Program-made: the position numbers and the translations under genes | The notes under the pieces: generated by a model | What the model saw: the letters and a program-made list of their open reading frames with translations, nothing else | What the model was told of the DNA's origin: nothing | The model's database searches: none | Shown: piece after piece, positions 1 through 8,195 of the stretch | How the letters are laid out: each line of letters begins with the position of its first letter | Position numbering within the stretch: position 1 is the stretch's first letter | Assembly (NCBI GenBank): GCA_030019205.1 | Contig: JASEFH010000003.1 | Location: 104,241 to 168,240 of the forward strand | DNA: 64,000 bases | Source: Methanomicrobiales archaeon | GTDB lineage: Archaea; Halobacteriota; Methanomicrobia; Methanomicrobiales; JACTUA01 | Direction of reading: 5' to 3'

Positions 1-1
1 G

Positions 2-82
2 GCCCTCTTCGTCGACGGCGAGGCGAAGGTGGTGGGCCGTGTGGCGGATGTAAAAGAGATAAAAGAGATCCTGAAGGGGTGA
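2..82 (+). CDS. Thioredoxin-like small redox protein, C-terminal end only
   Basis: Only the last 26 residues are in the window, ending at the TGA at 80-82. They read as a beta hairpin followed by a VKEIKEILKG-type helix, the usual end of the small archaeal redox-active disulfide (thioredoxin-fold) proteins. The active-site CxxC would lie upstream and cannot be seen. It is four bases from the next gene and is probably the first visible member of the arsenic/redox operon that ends with arsC. The family call rests on a short tail. Confidence 0.5.
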   Translation, partial: ALFVDGEAKVVGRVADVKEIKEILKG

Positions 83-86
83 AAAG

Positions 87-479
87 ATGAAAGAAGATGC
101 ATCGTGCGTGTGCGGCGGACCGGGCGTCTCCGAGGGTGGGAAGAGACGGGTGCTCTTTTCGTGCGCGGGGGCCTCCAGCACCGGGCAGGTCTCGAACTCT
201 GCGGCAGTGCAGCTGGCGCTTGAAGGCTACGGTATCCTGGCATGCACGGCGGGGCTTGCAGTGCAGGCGCCCTCCACGCTCCAGAAAGTAGAAACGGCCG
301 AAGAACTCGTTGCCATCGATGGCTGCGCGGTTGCCTGCGCCCGGAAGATCCTGGAGAGGGAGGGGCTTACCGCAGACGTCCACCTTGTTGTTACGGATCT
401 GGGAGTGAAGAAGACTGGCGACCCGATCCCGGGCGAGGACGAGATCGAGGTTGTCGTGGCGGAGGCCTGGAAACGGTAG
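87..479 (+). CDS. DGC-domain putative zinc-binding protein
   Basis: This 130-residue protein matches the DGC-domain (DUF1847-like) family, which has four conserved cysteines thought to bind zinc. Visible are CVCGG near the N terminus, SCAGASSTGQ around residues 25-34, an ACTAG segment and the late DGCAVACARK motif (about residues 78-87) that names the family. The start ATG follows a GGGGTG ribosome site by a few bases. The function is not established. Genes of this kind often sit beside thioredoxin-like, DUF169 and arsenic genes, as here, which suggests a role in thiol or metal(loid) homeostasis (inference). Confidence 0.8.
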   Translation: MKEDASCVCGGPGVSEGGKRRVLFSCAGASSTGQVSNSAAVQLALEGYGILACTAGLAVQAPSTLQKVETAEELVAIDGCAVACARKILEREGLTADVHLVVTDLGVKKTGDPIPGEDEIEVVVAEAWKR

Positions 480-508
480 AAGGATGCACAGCGGTACGTG
501 ATCGTAAA

Positions 509-1288
509 ATGACTGACATTACAGCAGAAGAAGTGCGAAGGCTGGCCTCCGTGATGAAGGACGCCCTCGGACTCTCCGGATCCCCGATCGGAGTGCGGTT
601 CCTGAAGACCGATACGGAGGTCCCGGGTGCGGAGCCGGCGAAAGGTCACCGCTACTGCCAGGCGCTGATGCGGGCCCGCCACGGGGACCACGTGGTGGTG
701 ACGGAGAAGACGATTTCGTGCCCTGCGGCGGCACGGGCTTTTGGGTTCCGGCCGCTCCCGGAACCCCTCCGGAGCGGCAAGGGATTGATGGGGTTCGGCA
801 TCACTGCAGAAGAAGCGGTGGGGAAGACGATGTTCGAGCGGATGCCGGTCCTCGAACCGGGGCAGGTCGTCCAGCTGGATGTCTTCCCGCTCGATAGGGC
901 GGAGGAGGTGCCGGATCTGGTTGTCGTGGAGGACGAGGCCGAGAAGCTGATGTGGATCGTCCTCTCCTACATGCACGCCACGGGCGGGGAGCGGGTCGCG
1001 GGATCCACGGCAGTCCTCCAGGCGACCTGCGTGGACTCCACCGTTGTGCCGTACCTGGAGAACCGCCTGAATTTCGGTCTCGGCTGCTACGGCTGCCGGG
1101 ATGCGACGGATATCGGGCCGGGAGAGACGGTCCTGGGTTTCCCGGCGGACTTCCTCCCGGCAATCGTCGAGCACCTCGAATACCTGAAGAAGAAAGCGCT
1201 CCCGCATTCCCGCGAGACGCACGCTCTCGCTGCCCTGAAAAAGCATATGGCCAGGGACCACCCCCGGGAGTCCTGCTCCACATTCTGA
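509..1288 (+). CDS. DUF169 family protein
   Basis: A 259-residue DUF169 protein. Its N terminus has the family GSPIGVRF segment, and its C-terminal half has the conserved FGLGCYGCRDATDIGPGE-type motif (about residues 190-207), whose two cysteines could bind metal or a cluster. The start was placed at the ATG at 509, where family similarity begins. The same frame is open further upstream but runs inside the DGC gene. The biochemical role is unknown. It sits between the DGC gene and arsC in one transcription direction, so co-expression is likely. Confidence 0.8.
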   Translation: MTDITAEEVRRLASVMKDALGLSGSPIGVRFLKTDTEVPGAEPAKGHRYCQALMRARHGDHVVVTEKTISCPAAARAFGFRPLPEPLRSGKGLMGFGITAEEAVGKTMFERMPVLEPGQVVQLDVFPLDRAEEVPDLVVVEDEAEKLMWIVLSYMHATGGERVAGSTAVLQATCVDSTVVPYLENRLNFGLGCYGCRDATDIGPGETVLGFPADFLPAIVEHLEYLKKKALPHSRETHALAALKKHMARDHPRESCSTF

Positions 1289-1302
1289 GAGGGAGGGGTA
1301 GC

Positions 1303-1725
1303 ATGAAAAAGAAAGTACTCTTCATCTGCACGCACAACGCCGCCCGCTCCCAGATGGCGGAGGGCTACCTGCGGGCCCGCTACGGCGACCGCTACGAGGC
1401 CTCTAGCGCCGGGACGCAGCCGACGCGATTGAGCCCCCGCGCGGTCCGCGTGATGCAGGAGATCGGCATCGACATCTCCGGGCAGCGCTCCAAGCCGCTC
1501 GAGGAGTTCTTCGATAGGGAGGTGGACCTCGCCGTCACGATCTGCGACGAGGCCACGGCGGCCTGCCCCTTCTGCCCGGGCGCAAAAGAAGTCGTCCACC
1601 AGGCGTTTGCGGACCCCGAACACCTGACCGGGACGGAGGAGGAGGTCCTCGCCGGCTACCGGCGCGTGCGCGACGGGATCGCCCGCTGGATCGATGCCAC
1701 CTTCGGGGGCGTCAAGAAAGCCTGA
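1303..1725 (+). CDS. arsC: Arsenate reductase, low-molecular-weight phosphatase type
   Basis: A 140-residue LMW protein tyrosine phosphatase-fold arsenate reductase that reduces As(V) to As(III), with electrons normally from thioredoxin. The P-loop CTHNAARS (catalytic Cys9, Arg15) is at the N terminus. A second cysteine region, ACPFCPGAKEV, around residue 85, is followed by the FADPE aspartate motif expected of the acid/base loop. A GGGAGGGG ribosome site precedes the ATG. It is the last gene of the plus-strand unit and is followed, beyond a gene-poor gap, by the ArsR-permease pair on the opposite strand, which gives a complete arsenic reduction and efflux set. Confidence 0.9.
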   Translation: MKKKVLFICTHNAARSQMAEGYLRARYGDRYEASSAGTQPTRLSPRAVRVMQEIGIDISGQRSKPLEEFFDREVDLAVTICDEATAACPFCPGAKEVVHQAFADPEHLTGTEEEVLAGYRRVRDGIARWIDATFGGVKKA

Positions 1726-2554
1726 AACTTCGAAGGATTATACCGTCATCGGAGTGATGAGAGGATTACTGCCCATCCTTTTAGGGTAGGATATCCCCTC
1801 CTGGGGGTGGGAACTCCGCATGGTCCGTGACGGATCACCACTACAACCCGGGAACAATGCCGAAAAACACAATCACTGCCACCGGAATGGAGATCCCCGG
1901 TTGATAAAAATGAGGATAAGATATGCGGGCTGAGCGCGGAGAGCCAATCCATATGGATATTCCCTATTGCCGGCAACACTACAACTTTACGTAGTGCCCG
2001 GCGTCGTTGATGATGGCGATGAAGTACCTGGATAACGACGTGCGCCCTGGATAGGATCTGGAGATCGACCTCTGGAGGGGGGAAACCTTGTCGCCGTCCG
2101 GGGTACCAGCAGGTACGGTATGGCTTGTTCTGCGGCGGTCCGTGGATTTGCTGCAAGAGTTGCCAGCAATACGGAGGGAATTGATTTTGCTGAGAGGATC
2201 GTCCCGTCCCTCAACGATTCAGAGATGCAGCTGCTCAAGGACCAATTCACTGAAAGGCGGGCCCGATGCAGGAAACTGGGGGTTCGGGAGAGACAGGTGA
2301 CAATCAGCAGTAGAACCCTCCGAACATCTCTATCCATGAACCATGTTCCGTTGCTGGTGCTCTGGAGACGTTTGTCGGATACCATGGCGATCAGTCCATG
2401 GTCGAGGTCTGGAGACATTAGCACCTGGCTGAATATGCATTCTCGAGGATCGAGGCAGTCTGGATCCTCGCCTGCAATCATACGGAAGACCGGCGAAGGA
2501 ACGGCAAGAGGAATGCTTCTCCGGCCAACGACCTCCCCCTTACTCCCGTGGATC
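1726..2554. other. Gene-poor gap after arsC with two GC hairpins
   Basis: No convincing gene was found. The longest plus-strand frame (2120-2722) runs into the antisense of arsR, and its composition changes along its length, so it was not called. Short stretches in several frames look protein-like, which fits a decayed gene. Near the left edge two adjacent hairpins can be drawn: ATCCT/AGGAT (1775-1779 with 1788-1792) and CCCC/GGGG (1795-1798 with 1803-1806). Confidence 0.5.
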
Positions 2555-2971
2555 TCACCGCGCCATCCGCGCCATCTCGTCGAGGGGCAGGGTCGCGTAC
2601 TGCGGGTTGGCCACGACCGCGGCCATGAGCCCCGGGTCCGCCTCGAGCCGCGCGGCAAGCAGCTCCATGAAAACACGCAGCGAGGGGGCCGATGGCGCCG
2701 CCCGCGAGTAGTACATCCATAATCCTTCCCGCCGGGCGGCCACCAGGCCGGCATGGCGAAGGACCGTGAGGTGGCGCGAGATCTTCGCCTGCGGCATCCC
2801 GAGGGCCACCTGGATCTGGCATACGCAGACCTCGCCTCCCCCCAGCAGCAGGTAGATGCGCAGCCGGGTCTCGTCCGCGAGCGCCTTGAATAGGGCGGTA
2901 TAGGCCTGGAGCACGGCGCTATCGGTCCGTACCGCCTTCATCTGCTCACCCGGCGCATTTTCTGATGGCAT
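2555..2971 (-). CDS. arsR: ArsR family metalloregulator
   Basis: A 138-residue winged-helix repressor of the ArsR/SmtB family. The helix-turn-helix covers about residues 25-95. It includes LADETRLRIYLLL and the family metal-site segment EVCVCQIQ (Cys49 and Cys51), the two-cysteine motif that senses arsenite or antimonite in classical ArsR. A recognition helix follows (MPQAKISRHLTVLRHAGL). It starts seven bases after the permease stop, so it is the second gene of a permease-arsR unit. It probably binds the palindrome upstream of that unit and autoregulates it (inference). Confidence 0.9.
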   Translation of the reverse strand: MPSENAPGEQMKAVRTDSAVLQAYTALFKALADETRLRIYLLLGGGEVCVCQIQVALGMPQAKISRHLTVLRHAGLVAARREGLWMYYSRAAPSAPSLRVFMELLAARLEADPGLMAAVVANPQYATLPLDEMARMAR

Positions 2972-2978
2972 GGGCCGC

Positions 2979-4238
2979 TCACACCCCCAGCACGCCGGCA
3001 GTCTGGAGGATCTGCATCAGGATGCCGGTCACGATCGCGACTCCCATCACGGTGGCGACGAACGCTGCCACCAGGCGGCGCTGGAAGATGGAGGCGAGCA
3101 GGGTCACCTCGGGGATGCTGGCGCCGGCGCCCCCGATGATCAGCGCCATGATCGCGCCGATCCCCATCCCCTTGGCCAGGAGAACGGCGCTGATCGGGAT
3201 GATCGTCTCGGCCCGGATGTACATCGGGACGCCGATGACCGCGGCGAACGGGATGGCGAGAGGGTTGCCCGGGCCGGCGACGGAGACGATCAGGTCCTCG
3301 GGGACGAAGCCGTAGATGAACGCCCCGATCGCGGCGCCGAGCAGGAGATAGGGAACCACCTGGCGGAAGATGCCGAACGCGAAGCGGAGCGCGGAGAGGA
3401 GACGGGTGCGGTGGACCGAGGGCGGTGCCGTCTCATCAGGTTCCCGAGAGCGGCAGGGCGCCGGCGCGGGAGCGGGAGCACTGTTGCAGGAGCATCCGCC
3501 GGATGCCGGTTCCCTCGGGAGCTCGATATCGCAGCAGCGGCCCGGTTCCGGTTCGGGAGCAGGAGGGATGCCGCAGCAGCCACCGACTGCTGGTGCCGGG
3601 GGCACCTCTGCGCTGCCGGGGCAGCAGCTGGCAGCGGGCGCCGGAACGGGATCCTTGCTGCAGCAGCCGCTGGACGATGGGCCCGGGCCGGTTTCCAGAC
3701 TGGCGCAGCAGGCGGTCTGGGTCGCCGTTGCGGGTGCGGCGATGCCGGCAGCTGGCAGCTGCTCCTGCAACACCGCACCACCTGCACCCGTCGCGGCCGG
3801 CTTGACGTAGCGCAGGTAGCCGCTTCGCTCCAGGACGAGGCCCGCGAGGACCGCGATGAGAAACGTCAGGGCGGCGTAGATCGCGGTCGGGACCATGCCG
3901 AAGAACGCGAGCACCATGAAGACGATGATGGGGTTCAGCAGCGGCGAGGCGAACAGGTATGCCATGCACGCCCCGAACGGGACCCGGGTGCGGATCAGGC
4001 CGACCAGCACCGGGATGGTGGAACAGGAGCAGAACGGGGTGAGCGCCCCGAAGATGGCGCCGAGGCCTGCGCTGAAGACGGGGTGCCGTCCGGTCAGGGA
4101 GCGGCGGATCTTCTCCTCGGGGACGTACTCCTGGATGAGCCCGACGAGGAAGCTGATCCCGATGAAGAGGATGACCAGCTCGATCGTGATGGTCAGGAAG
4201 TACTGGCCTGCTGTAAAGAGATCGTTGAGGGTCGCCAT
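2979..4238 (-). CDS. ArsP-like permease (DUF318) with Cys-Cys-rich cytoplasmic insert
   Basis: A 419-residue membrane transporter of the permease family pfam03773, which includes the organoarsenical exporter ArsP and SO_0444-type metal efflux proteins. N-terminal helices carry the family motif TPFCSCSTIP (Cys70, Cys72), and the C-terminal half has VPMYIRAETIIP and GGAGASIPE. Between the halves lies a Pro/Ala-rich, low-complexity insert (about residues 150-275) with five CC pairs (177, 192, 205, 221, 235), one CSC and one lone Cys. This looks like a multi-site thiol trap for metal(loid). An upstream in-frame ATG exists, but the start at 4238 was chosen because the longer form would translate through the operator. 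Arsenic or antimony is the likely substrate given arsR and arsC. Confidence 0.85.
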   Translation of the reverse strand: MATLNDLFTAGQYFLTITIELVILFIGISFLVGLIQEYVPEEKIRRSLTGRHPVFSAGLGAIFGALTPFCSCSTIPVLVGLIRTRVPFGACMAYLFASPLLNPIIVFMVLAFFGMVPTAIYAALTFLIAVLAGLVLERSGYLRYVKPAATGAGGAVLQEQLPAAGIAAPATATQTACCASLETGPGPSSSGCCSKDPVPAPAASCCPGSAEVPPAPAVGGCCGIPPAPEPEPGRCCDIELPREPASGGCSCNSAPAPAPAPCRSREPDETAPPSVHRTRLLSALRFAFGIFRQVVPYLLLGAAIGAFIYGFVPEDLIVSVAGPGNPLAIPFAAVIGVPMYIRAETIIPISAVLLAKGMGIGAIMALIIGGAGASIPEVTLLASIFQRRLVAAFVATVMGVAIVTGILMQILQTAGVLGV

Positions 4239-4246
4239 ATATATTC

Positions 4247-4262
4247 GTATATTCGAATATAC
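4247..4262. promoter_or_regulatory. 16-bp perfect palindrome, likely ArsR operator
   Basis: The sequence gtatattcgaatatac reads the same on both strands and lies nine bases upstream of the permease start. The half-site TATATTCG is also repeated directly at 4240-4247 and 4248-4255. AT-rich palindromes with a TTCGAA or TTTGAA core are typical ArsR/SmtB operators. The site overlaps the expected promoter/start region, so binding would block initiation (inference). Confidence 0.7.
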
Positions 4263-4395
4263 AGATAAAGTGATCGGCAGGCCCCTATCTCCCTCTCCTG
4301 ACCGGGTCCAGCACAGGATGGGTGGGTTTGCATGCACGAAAAGCAGGTAGCATGCAGCCCACCACGAAATTGGACCAACGACCTATTCCGGAACG

Positions 4396-4623
4396 CTACT
4401 CCTCGACCAGGATGACCTCGACCGGGCAGGCATCGGCGGCCTCCCGCACGCAATCCTCCATGTCAGGGGGCACGATGCCTTCCGCGGGATTTCCCCCGAC
4501 CCGATACTCCTCCCGCACCTGGCTGAGCGAATCGTCGGGATTCTCTTCGAAAAACTCCGGGCACATATCCCAGCAGGTCCCGCAGCTGGTGCACCCTTCC
4601 CGTGTGATGATAACCTTTGTCAT
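4396..4623 (-). CDS. 4Fe-4S ferredoxin
   Basis: A 75-residue ferredoxin. The cluster motif CTSCGTCWDMCP lies near the N terminus (Cys about 10, 13, 16 and 20), and a further cysteine is in DACPVEVI near the end, the pattern of a single 4Fe-4S archaeal ferredoxin. The start is the ATG of MTKVII at 4623; a longer frame adds an unlikely 21-residue tail. It is separated from the permease promoter by about 150 bases and reads in the same direction. Its redox partner is not evident. Supplying electrons to the neighbouring redox genes is possible but unproven. Confidence 0.85.
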   Translation of the reverse strand: MTKVIITREGCTSCGTCWDMCPEFFEENPDDSLSQVREEYRVGGNPAEGIVPPDMEDCVREAADACPVEVILVEE

Positions 4624-4780
4624 CGCATCACCAGAGCCGCGGTACCTGATAATTGTGATGGAGATCCCGGGCGTTCGAGGCAGCACGAGCAGAGGGAGAT
4701 TCCTGCCGCTATTGCGGGGACTCCCGTCTCCCGCTCCGCAACCTGCATAAAGATCCTGCGCCTACTCAGGGGTGATCGGG

Positions 4781-5644
4781 ATGTTCGGAGACGTGCTCTT
4801 CCCCGTGGATCTCTCCCCGAGCATGGAGAGGCTGGTGCGTGCAGCCGAAGAGGTGGTCGTTGCCGGCGTACGTCGCATCACGCTGTTCCACGTGGTGGAC
4901 CGTGAGAATGCCCTGGCGGAACCGGAAACTCTCGAGTACAGCCGCAAAACGCTCGAAGAGTGGAAGACCCGGCTGGAGCAGTGCCGCCCCGCCGCGATCG
5001 ACTGCCGGGTAGCCGTCGGGACCCCCTGGATCGCCATCGTGCATACGGCTGCAGAGGAGGGGTATTCGTTCATCCTGCTGGGCTCCCACAGCCGGGCGCT
5101 GGTCCGCCCCGAGTACCTCGGGGCGGAGACCGAGAATGTCCTCCACCATGCGTCCGTGCCCGTGCTCCTCGTGCGGATGCACATCGTCCAGCCCGGAGAG
5201 GTGACCACCTGCCTGCCCACCAGCGCGACGATCTTCCGCAGGGTCCTCTTCCCCATTGATTTTTCCCCCGACTCCCTGAAGTGTATCCCGCTCATCGAGC
5301 AGATGGCAGACGCCCGTCCCGCCGAACTGATCGTCGCCCACATCCAGGATACCCGTACCCTTGCCCATGCAACGGCCGTCCAGATGGAGGAGTTCAACCG
5401 AAGGGACGCACGGCGCCTGGAGGATCTGAAGGTCCACTTCGAGAGTCTCGGGTTCGGGCACGTCACCACCCTCCTCCGGACCGGAGACGCGATCGAAGAA
5501 CTCCTTGCGATTGCACGGGACGACGATATCAGCCTGATCGTCCTCGGAGCGAAGGGGAGGACGAATCTTGCATCCATGGCGCTTGGCGGCGTCAGCGAGA
5601 CGCTCGTGCATCGGTCCGGATCGCACATCCTCCTCGTCCGATAG
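4781..5644 (+). CDS. Universal stress protein, two tandem UspA domains
   Basis: A 287-residue protein with two UspA domains (about residues 3-130 and 150-287), each beginning VLFP(V/I)D(L/F)S and ending with a SVPVLLVR/SGSHILLVR-type strand. The nucleotide-binding glycine loop is visible in the second domain (LGAKGRTNLASMALGGVSE, a G-x2-G-x9-G-type pattern). The first domain is degenerate there, which suggests ATP binds to one half. The ATG at 4781 follows an AGGGGTGATC ribosome site; a GTG nine bases earlier lies inside that site. It is the last gene before the ATP synthase promoter. Confidence 0.85.
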   Translation: MFGDVLFPVDLSPSMERLVRAAEEVVVAGVRRITLFHVVDRENALAEPETLEYSRKTLEEWKTRLEQCRPAAIDCRVAVGTPWIAIVHTAAEEGYSFILLGSHSRALVRPEYLGAETENVLHHASVPVLLVRMHIVQPGEVTTCLPTSATIFRRVLFPIDFSPDSLKCIPLIEQMADARPAELIVAHIQDTRTLAHATAVQMEEFNRRDARRLEDLKVHFESLGFGHVTTLLRTGDAIEELLAIARDDDISLIVLGAKGRTNLASMALGGVSETLVHRSGSHILLVR

Positions 5645-5745
5645 CGCCCCCGCAGGAGGGAATCGTGCGGCGACCTCCCGCGGAGCAGAGTGCCATCCGA
5701 TATGCGGAGCCCGCGCATGCTCCGGCCAGAGGGGCAAGAATAATG

Positions 5746-5753
5746 TATAAATA
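5746..5753 (+). promoter_or_regulatory. TATA-like box upstream of the ATP synthase operon
   Basis: TATAAATA sits in an otherwise GC-rich region 140 bases before the first ATP synthase gene. It implies a leader of roughly 110 nucleotides. A second AT-rich patch (AATAAAATTTGAAA) follows at about 5774-5788. The assignment rests only on sequence resemblance. Confidence 0.4.
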
Positions 5754-5890
5754 AAATCGAGGTAGAGGTCTTCAATAAAATTTGAAACGAGGGGGATGTA
5801 CATCCCCGATCGCAGGTGATCGGGTGGGAGGGGGAACCGTATCGCGTCCAGTGCGGGATCGGGGCATGCGGGATATAGGGTCGTGGCCAC

Positions 5891-6223
5891 ATGGCCGAAG
5901 GCGAGATTGAACGGATAAAGCAGGCCGAAGCGGAAGCCCTCGATCGGATCCGGGAAGCCCGGGAACGGGCTCAGGCGACGCTCGACCGGGCACGCGAAGA
6001 AGCGGGTGCGATCCGCCGTCGAAGGCAGGAGGAGTCCCGGGCGGAGGTGCGGCGGGTGATCGAAGGGTCCCGTCGGGCAGCGGAGGCGCAGGCGGACCGG
6101 ATGCGCCGTGAGGCGGAGGAGCAGGCCACCGCGATTCGCCGTGCTGCAGAGCCGAGATTTCAACAGGCGCTGGCGCATGTCCTTCAGCGGGTGACAGGGG
6201 ATTCCGATGTTCCGCCCCGCTAG
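5891..6223 (+). CDS. ahaH: A-type ATP synthase subunit H (peripheral stalk)
   Basis: A 110-residue, almost entirely helical protein rich in Ala, Arg and Glu with heptad-like periodicity, as expected of subunit H/G, the coiled-coil partner of subunit E in the outer stalk. It is the first gene of the operon H-I-K-E-C-F-A-B-D-G and overlaps the start of subunit I by 17 bases, indicating translational coupling. No catalytic residues are expected. The call rests on length, composition and position. Confidence 0.85.
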   Translation: MAEGEIERIKQAEAEALDRIREARERAQATLDRAREEAGAIRRRRQEESRAEVRRVIEGSRRAAEAQADRMRREAEEQATAIRRAAEPRFQQALAHVLQRVTGDSDVPPR

Positions 6224-8195
6224 GATGCTGTCGGGAACCATCGGCGTCCACGCTGCGTATCGGGATGCGGTCCTCCAGGCCCTCCACGAGGGCGGGATCC
6301 TGGAGATCCACGCGGTGTCCGCCGGGCAGGAGGACGGGGCAGCGCTCCTGAAGCCGGGACAGAAGGCGCCGTTCACGACGGTCTGCGCCACGTACCGGCT
6401 GCGACTCGACCGCATCCTGGGGGCTCTCGCCGAAACCAGGCCTTCCGAACCGTCTCTCTTTGGCCAGCTGACGGTCCGCGAGCCGGCCCGGAAGATCGCG
6501 GTTCCTGTCCGTCCCTTACCCGGGATCCTGGACGATGTCGAGGAGATCGTTCGCAGGGGGGAGCGGGCCCTCGAGATCCAGAAGGAGGTTGCCCAGCTTC
6601 GGGATACGCGGGCCTCTCTGGAAAGAGACGTGCACGCCGCCGGGCTCCTCGTCCCCTTCGGTGTTAGGCCGGAACACCTGGGCAGTTCCGCCTACCTCTC
6701 CATCTCCGCCGGCCTTGTACCTGCGGAAGAGTCCGGGGCACTCATCCGGGAGCTGGAAACTGTCGGGGGGGACGAATGGATCGCCCGCACTCTCGAAACG
6801 CCGGAGGGGACGACGGTCGTCGTAGCCACGCTACGGGAGCACGCGGAGACCGTGGACGGAGTCCTCCGCCGACACTCCTTCGAACCGATCCTTCTAGCGG
6901 GGATGAAGGGATCGGCCCGGGAGGTGGTCGAGCAGCTGACGGCAGAGCGGAATACCGTTGAGGATAGGATCCGAGATCTCCTTGGGGAGCTCCGGGATCT
7001 CGCCGCTGCACTGGAACCGCTCCTCATCGCCTACCGCGAAGAGATGGAGGTGCTCGCCGAAGAGGGGGAGGCGGCCGCACTCCTGGCAGGGACGGAGGAG
7101 ACCGCCGTCGTCCAGGGTTTTCTCCGGGCAACGGACCGCGATCGCCTGGAGAATCTGGTGGAGCAGGCGGCGGAGGGGCATGCGTTCTGCCGCTTCGCTC
7201 CCCCTGCAGCGGGTGAGAACCCGGCACCGGTCGCCTATGAGAATCCCGCATGGGCCCGCCCCTTCGAGATGTTCACGACCCTCTTCTCCCGCCCCCGCTA
7301 CCACGAGATCGACCCGACGGTGATCATCGCCCCGATCATCGTGCTCTACTTCGGGTTCATGCTGGGGGATGCCGCCTATGGAGCGATCCTCACCCTCGCC
7401 GCACTCCTCCTCTATCGCGGGGCCGGCACGGTCAGCCCGACGATCCGCGACCTGGCGCTCGTCCTGGCCGCATGCGGGGTCTCCGGCACTATCTTCGGCA
7501 TCCTGCAGGGCAGCTACTTCGGGGACGCCCTCCCCCGGTTCTTCGGAATCCGGCCCCCGTTCGTGCTCGTCGATCCCCTGCAGCAGCCGGTGACGATCCT
7601 CGTCGTCGCCCTTGCCATCGGCATCCTGCAGATCAACTTCGGGCTGCTGCTCGCCGTCCACGAGAATGTGCAGGCGCACCGCTACCGCGAGGCCTTCTTC
7701 GAGCAGGGGGTCTGGTTCCTGTTGCAGCCAGCGGCCGCGGTGCTCATGCTCGACTTCTTCGCATGGCAGCCGATTCCCGACGCCTGGATCCTGCCCGCCG
7801 CTGCCGCTGCCGCCGCATCCATTGCCGCCATCTTCCTGCACCGCGGACCGCTCGGCTTCTTCGGCCTCACGGGTTTTCTCGGGGACTGGCTCTCTTACAC
7901 GCGGCTGCTCGCGCTCGATCTCGCGACGGCGGGGATCATCCTGACCATCAATATCCTGGCGGCGATGATCGCCGCCATCCACCCGCTCCTTCTGGTCGCT
8001 GCCGTGATCTTCTGGATCGTCGCGAATCTGCTCAACCTGGTCCTCCAGACCCTCGGGGGCATGATCCATGCGCTTCGCCTCCAGTATGTCGAGTTTTTCG
8101 GGAAGTTCTACCGCGGCGGCGGCCGCAGATTCGCGCCGTTCTCGGCGGACCGCATCTACACGATCCGTGCAGACCGGGGGGAGCGGCATGAGTGA
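6207..8195 (+). CDS. ahaI: A-type ATP synthase subunit I (membrane stator, subunit a)
   Basis: A 662-residue subunit with a soluble N-terminal half (about residues 1-340, with two long coiled-coil arms) and a C-terminal membrane half of about eight helices. The segment ALRLQYVEFFGKFYRGGG near the C terminus contains the conserved arginine-containing helix that releases ions from the rotor ring. GFMLGDAAYGA and LGDWLSYTRLLALDLAT are other family landmarks. It provides the ion half-channels and anchors the outer stalk. The start overlaps subunit H, and the stop overlaps the start of K. Confidence 0.92.
   Translation: MFRPARMLSGTIGVHAAYRDAVLQALHEGGILEIHAVSAGQEDGAALLKPGQKAPFTTVCATYRLRLDRILGALAETRPSEPSLFGQLTVREPARKIAVPVRPLPGILDDVEEIVRRGERALEIQKEVAQLRDTRASLERDVHAAGLLVPFGVRPEHLGSSAYLSISAGLVPAEESGALIRELETVGGDEWIARTLETPEGTTVVVATLREHAETVDGVLRRHSFEPILLAGMKGSAREVVEQLTAERNTVEDRIRDLLGELRDLAAALEPLLIAYREEMEVLAEEGEAAALLAGTEETAVVQGFLRATDRDRLENLVEQAAEGHAFCRFAPPAAGENPAPVAYENPAWARPFEMFTTLFSRPRYHEIDPTVIIAPIIVLYFGFMLGDAAYGAILTLAALLLYRGAGTVSPTIRDLALVLAACGVSGTIFGILQGSYFGDALPRFFGIRPPFVLVDPLQQPVTILVVALAIGILQINFGLLLAVHENVQAHRYREAFFEQGVWFLLQPAAAVLMLDFFAWQPIPDAWILPAAAAAAASIAAIFLHRGPLGFFGLTGFLGDWLSYTRLLALDLATAGIILTINILAAMIAAIHPLLLVAAVIFWIVANLLNLVLQTLGGMIHALRLQYVEFFGKFYRGGGRRFAPFSADRIYTIRADRGERHE

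Noticed and set aside
2120..2722. A 200-codon plus-strand frame after arsC
   Set aside because: The 3' third is antisense to arsR, and the rest matches nothing recognisable. Parts look protein-like, so it was mentioned only as a possible remnant.
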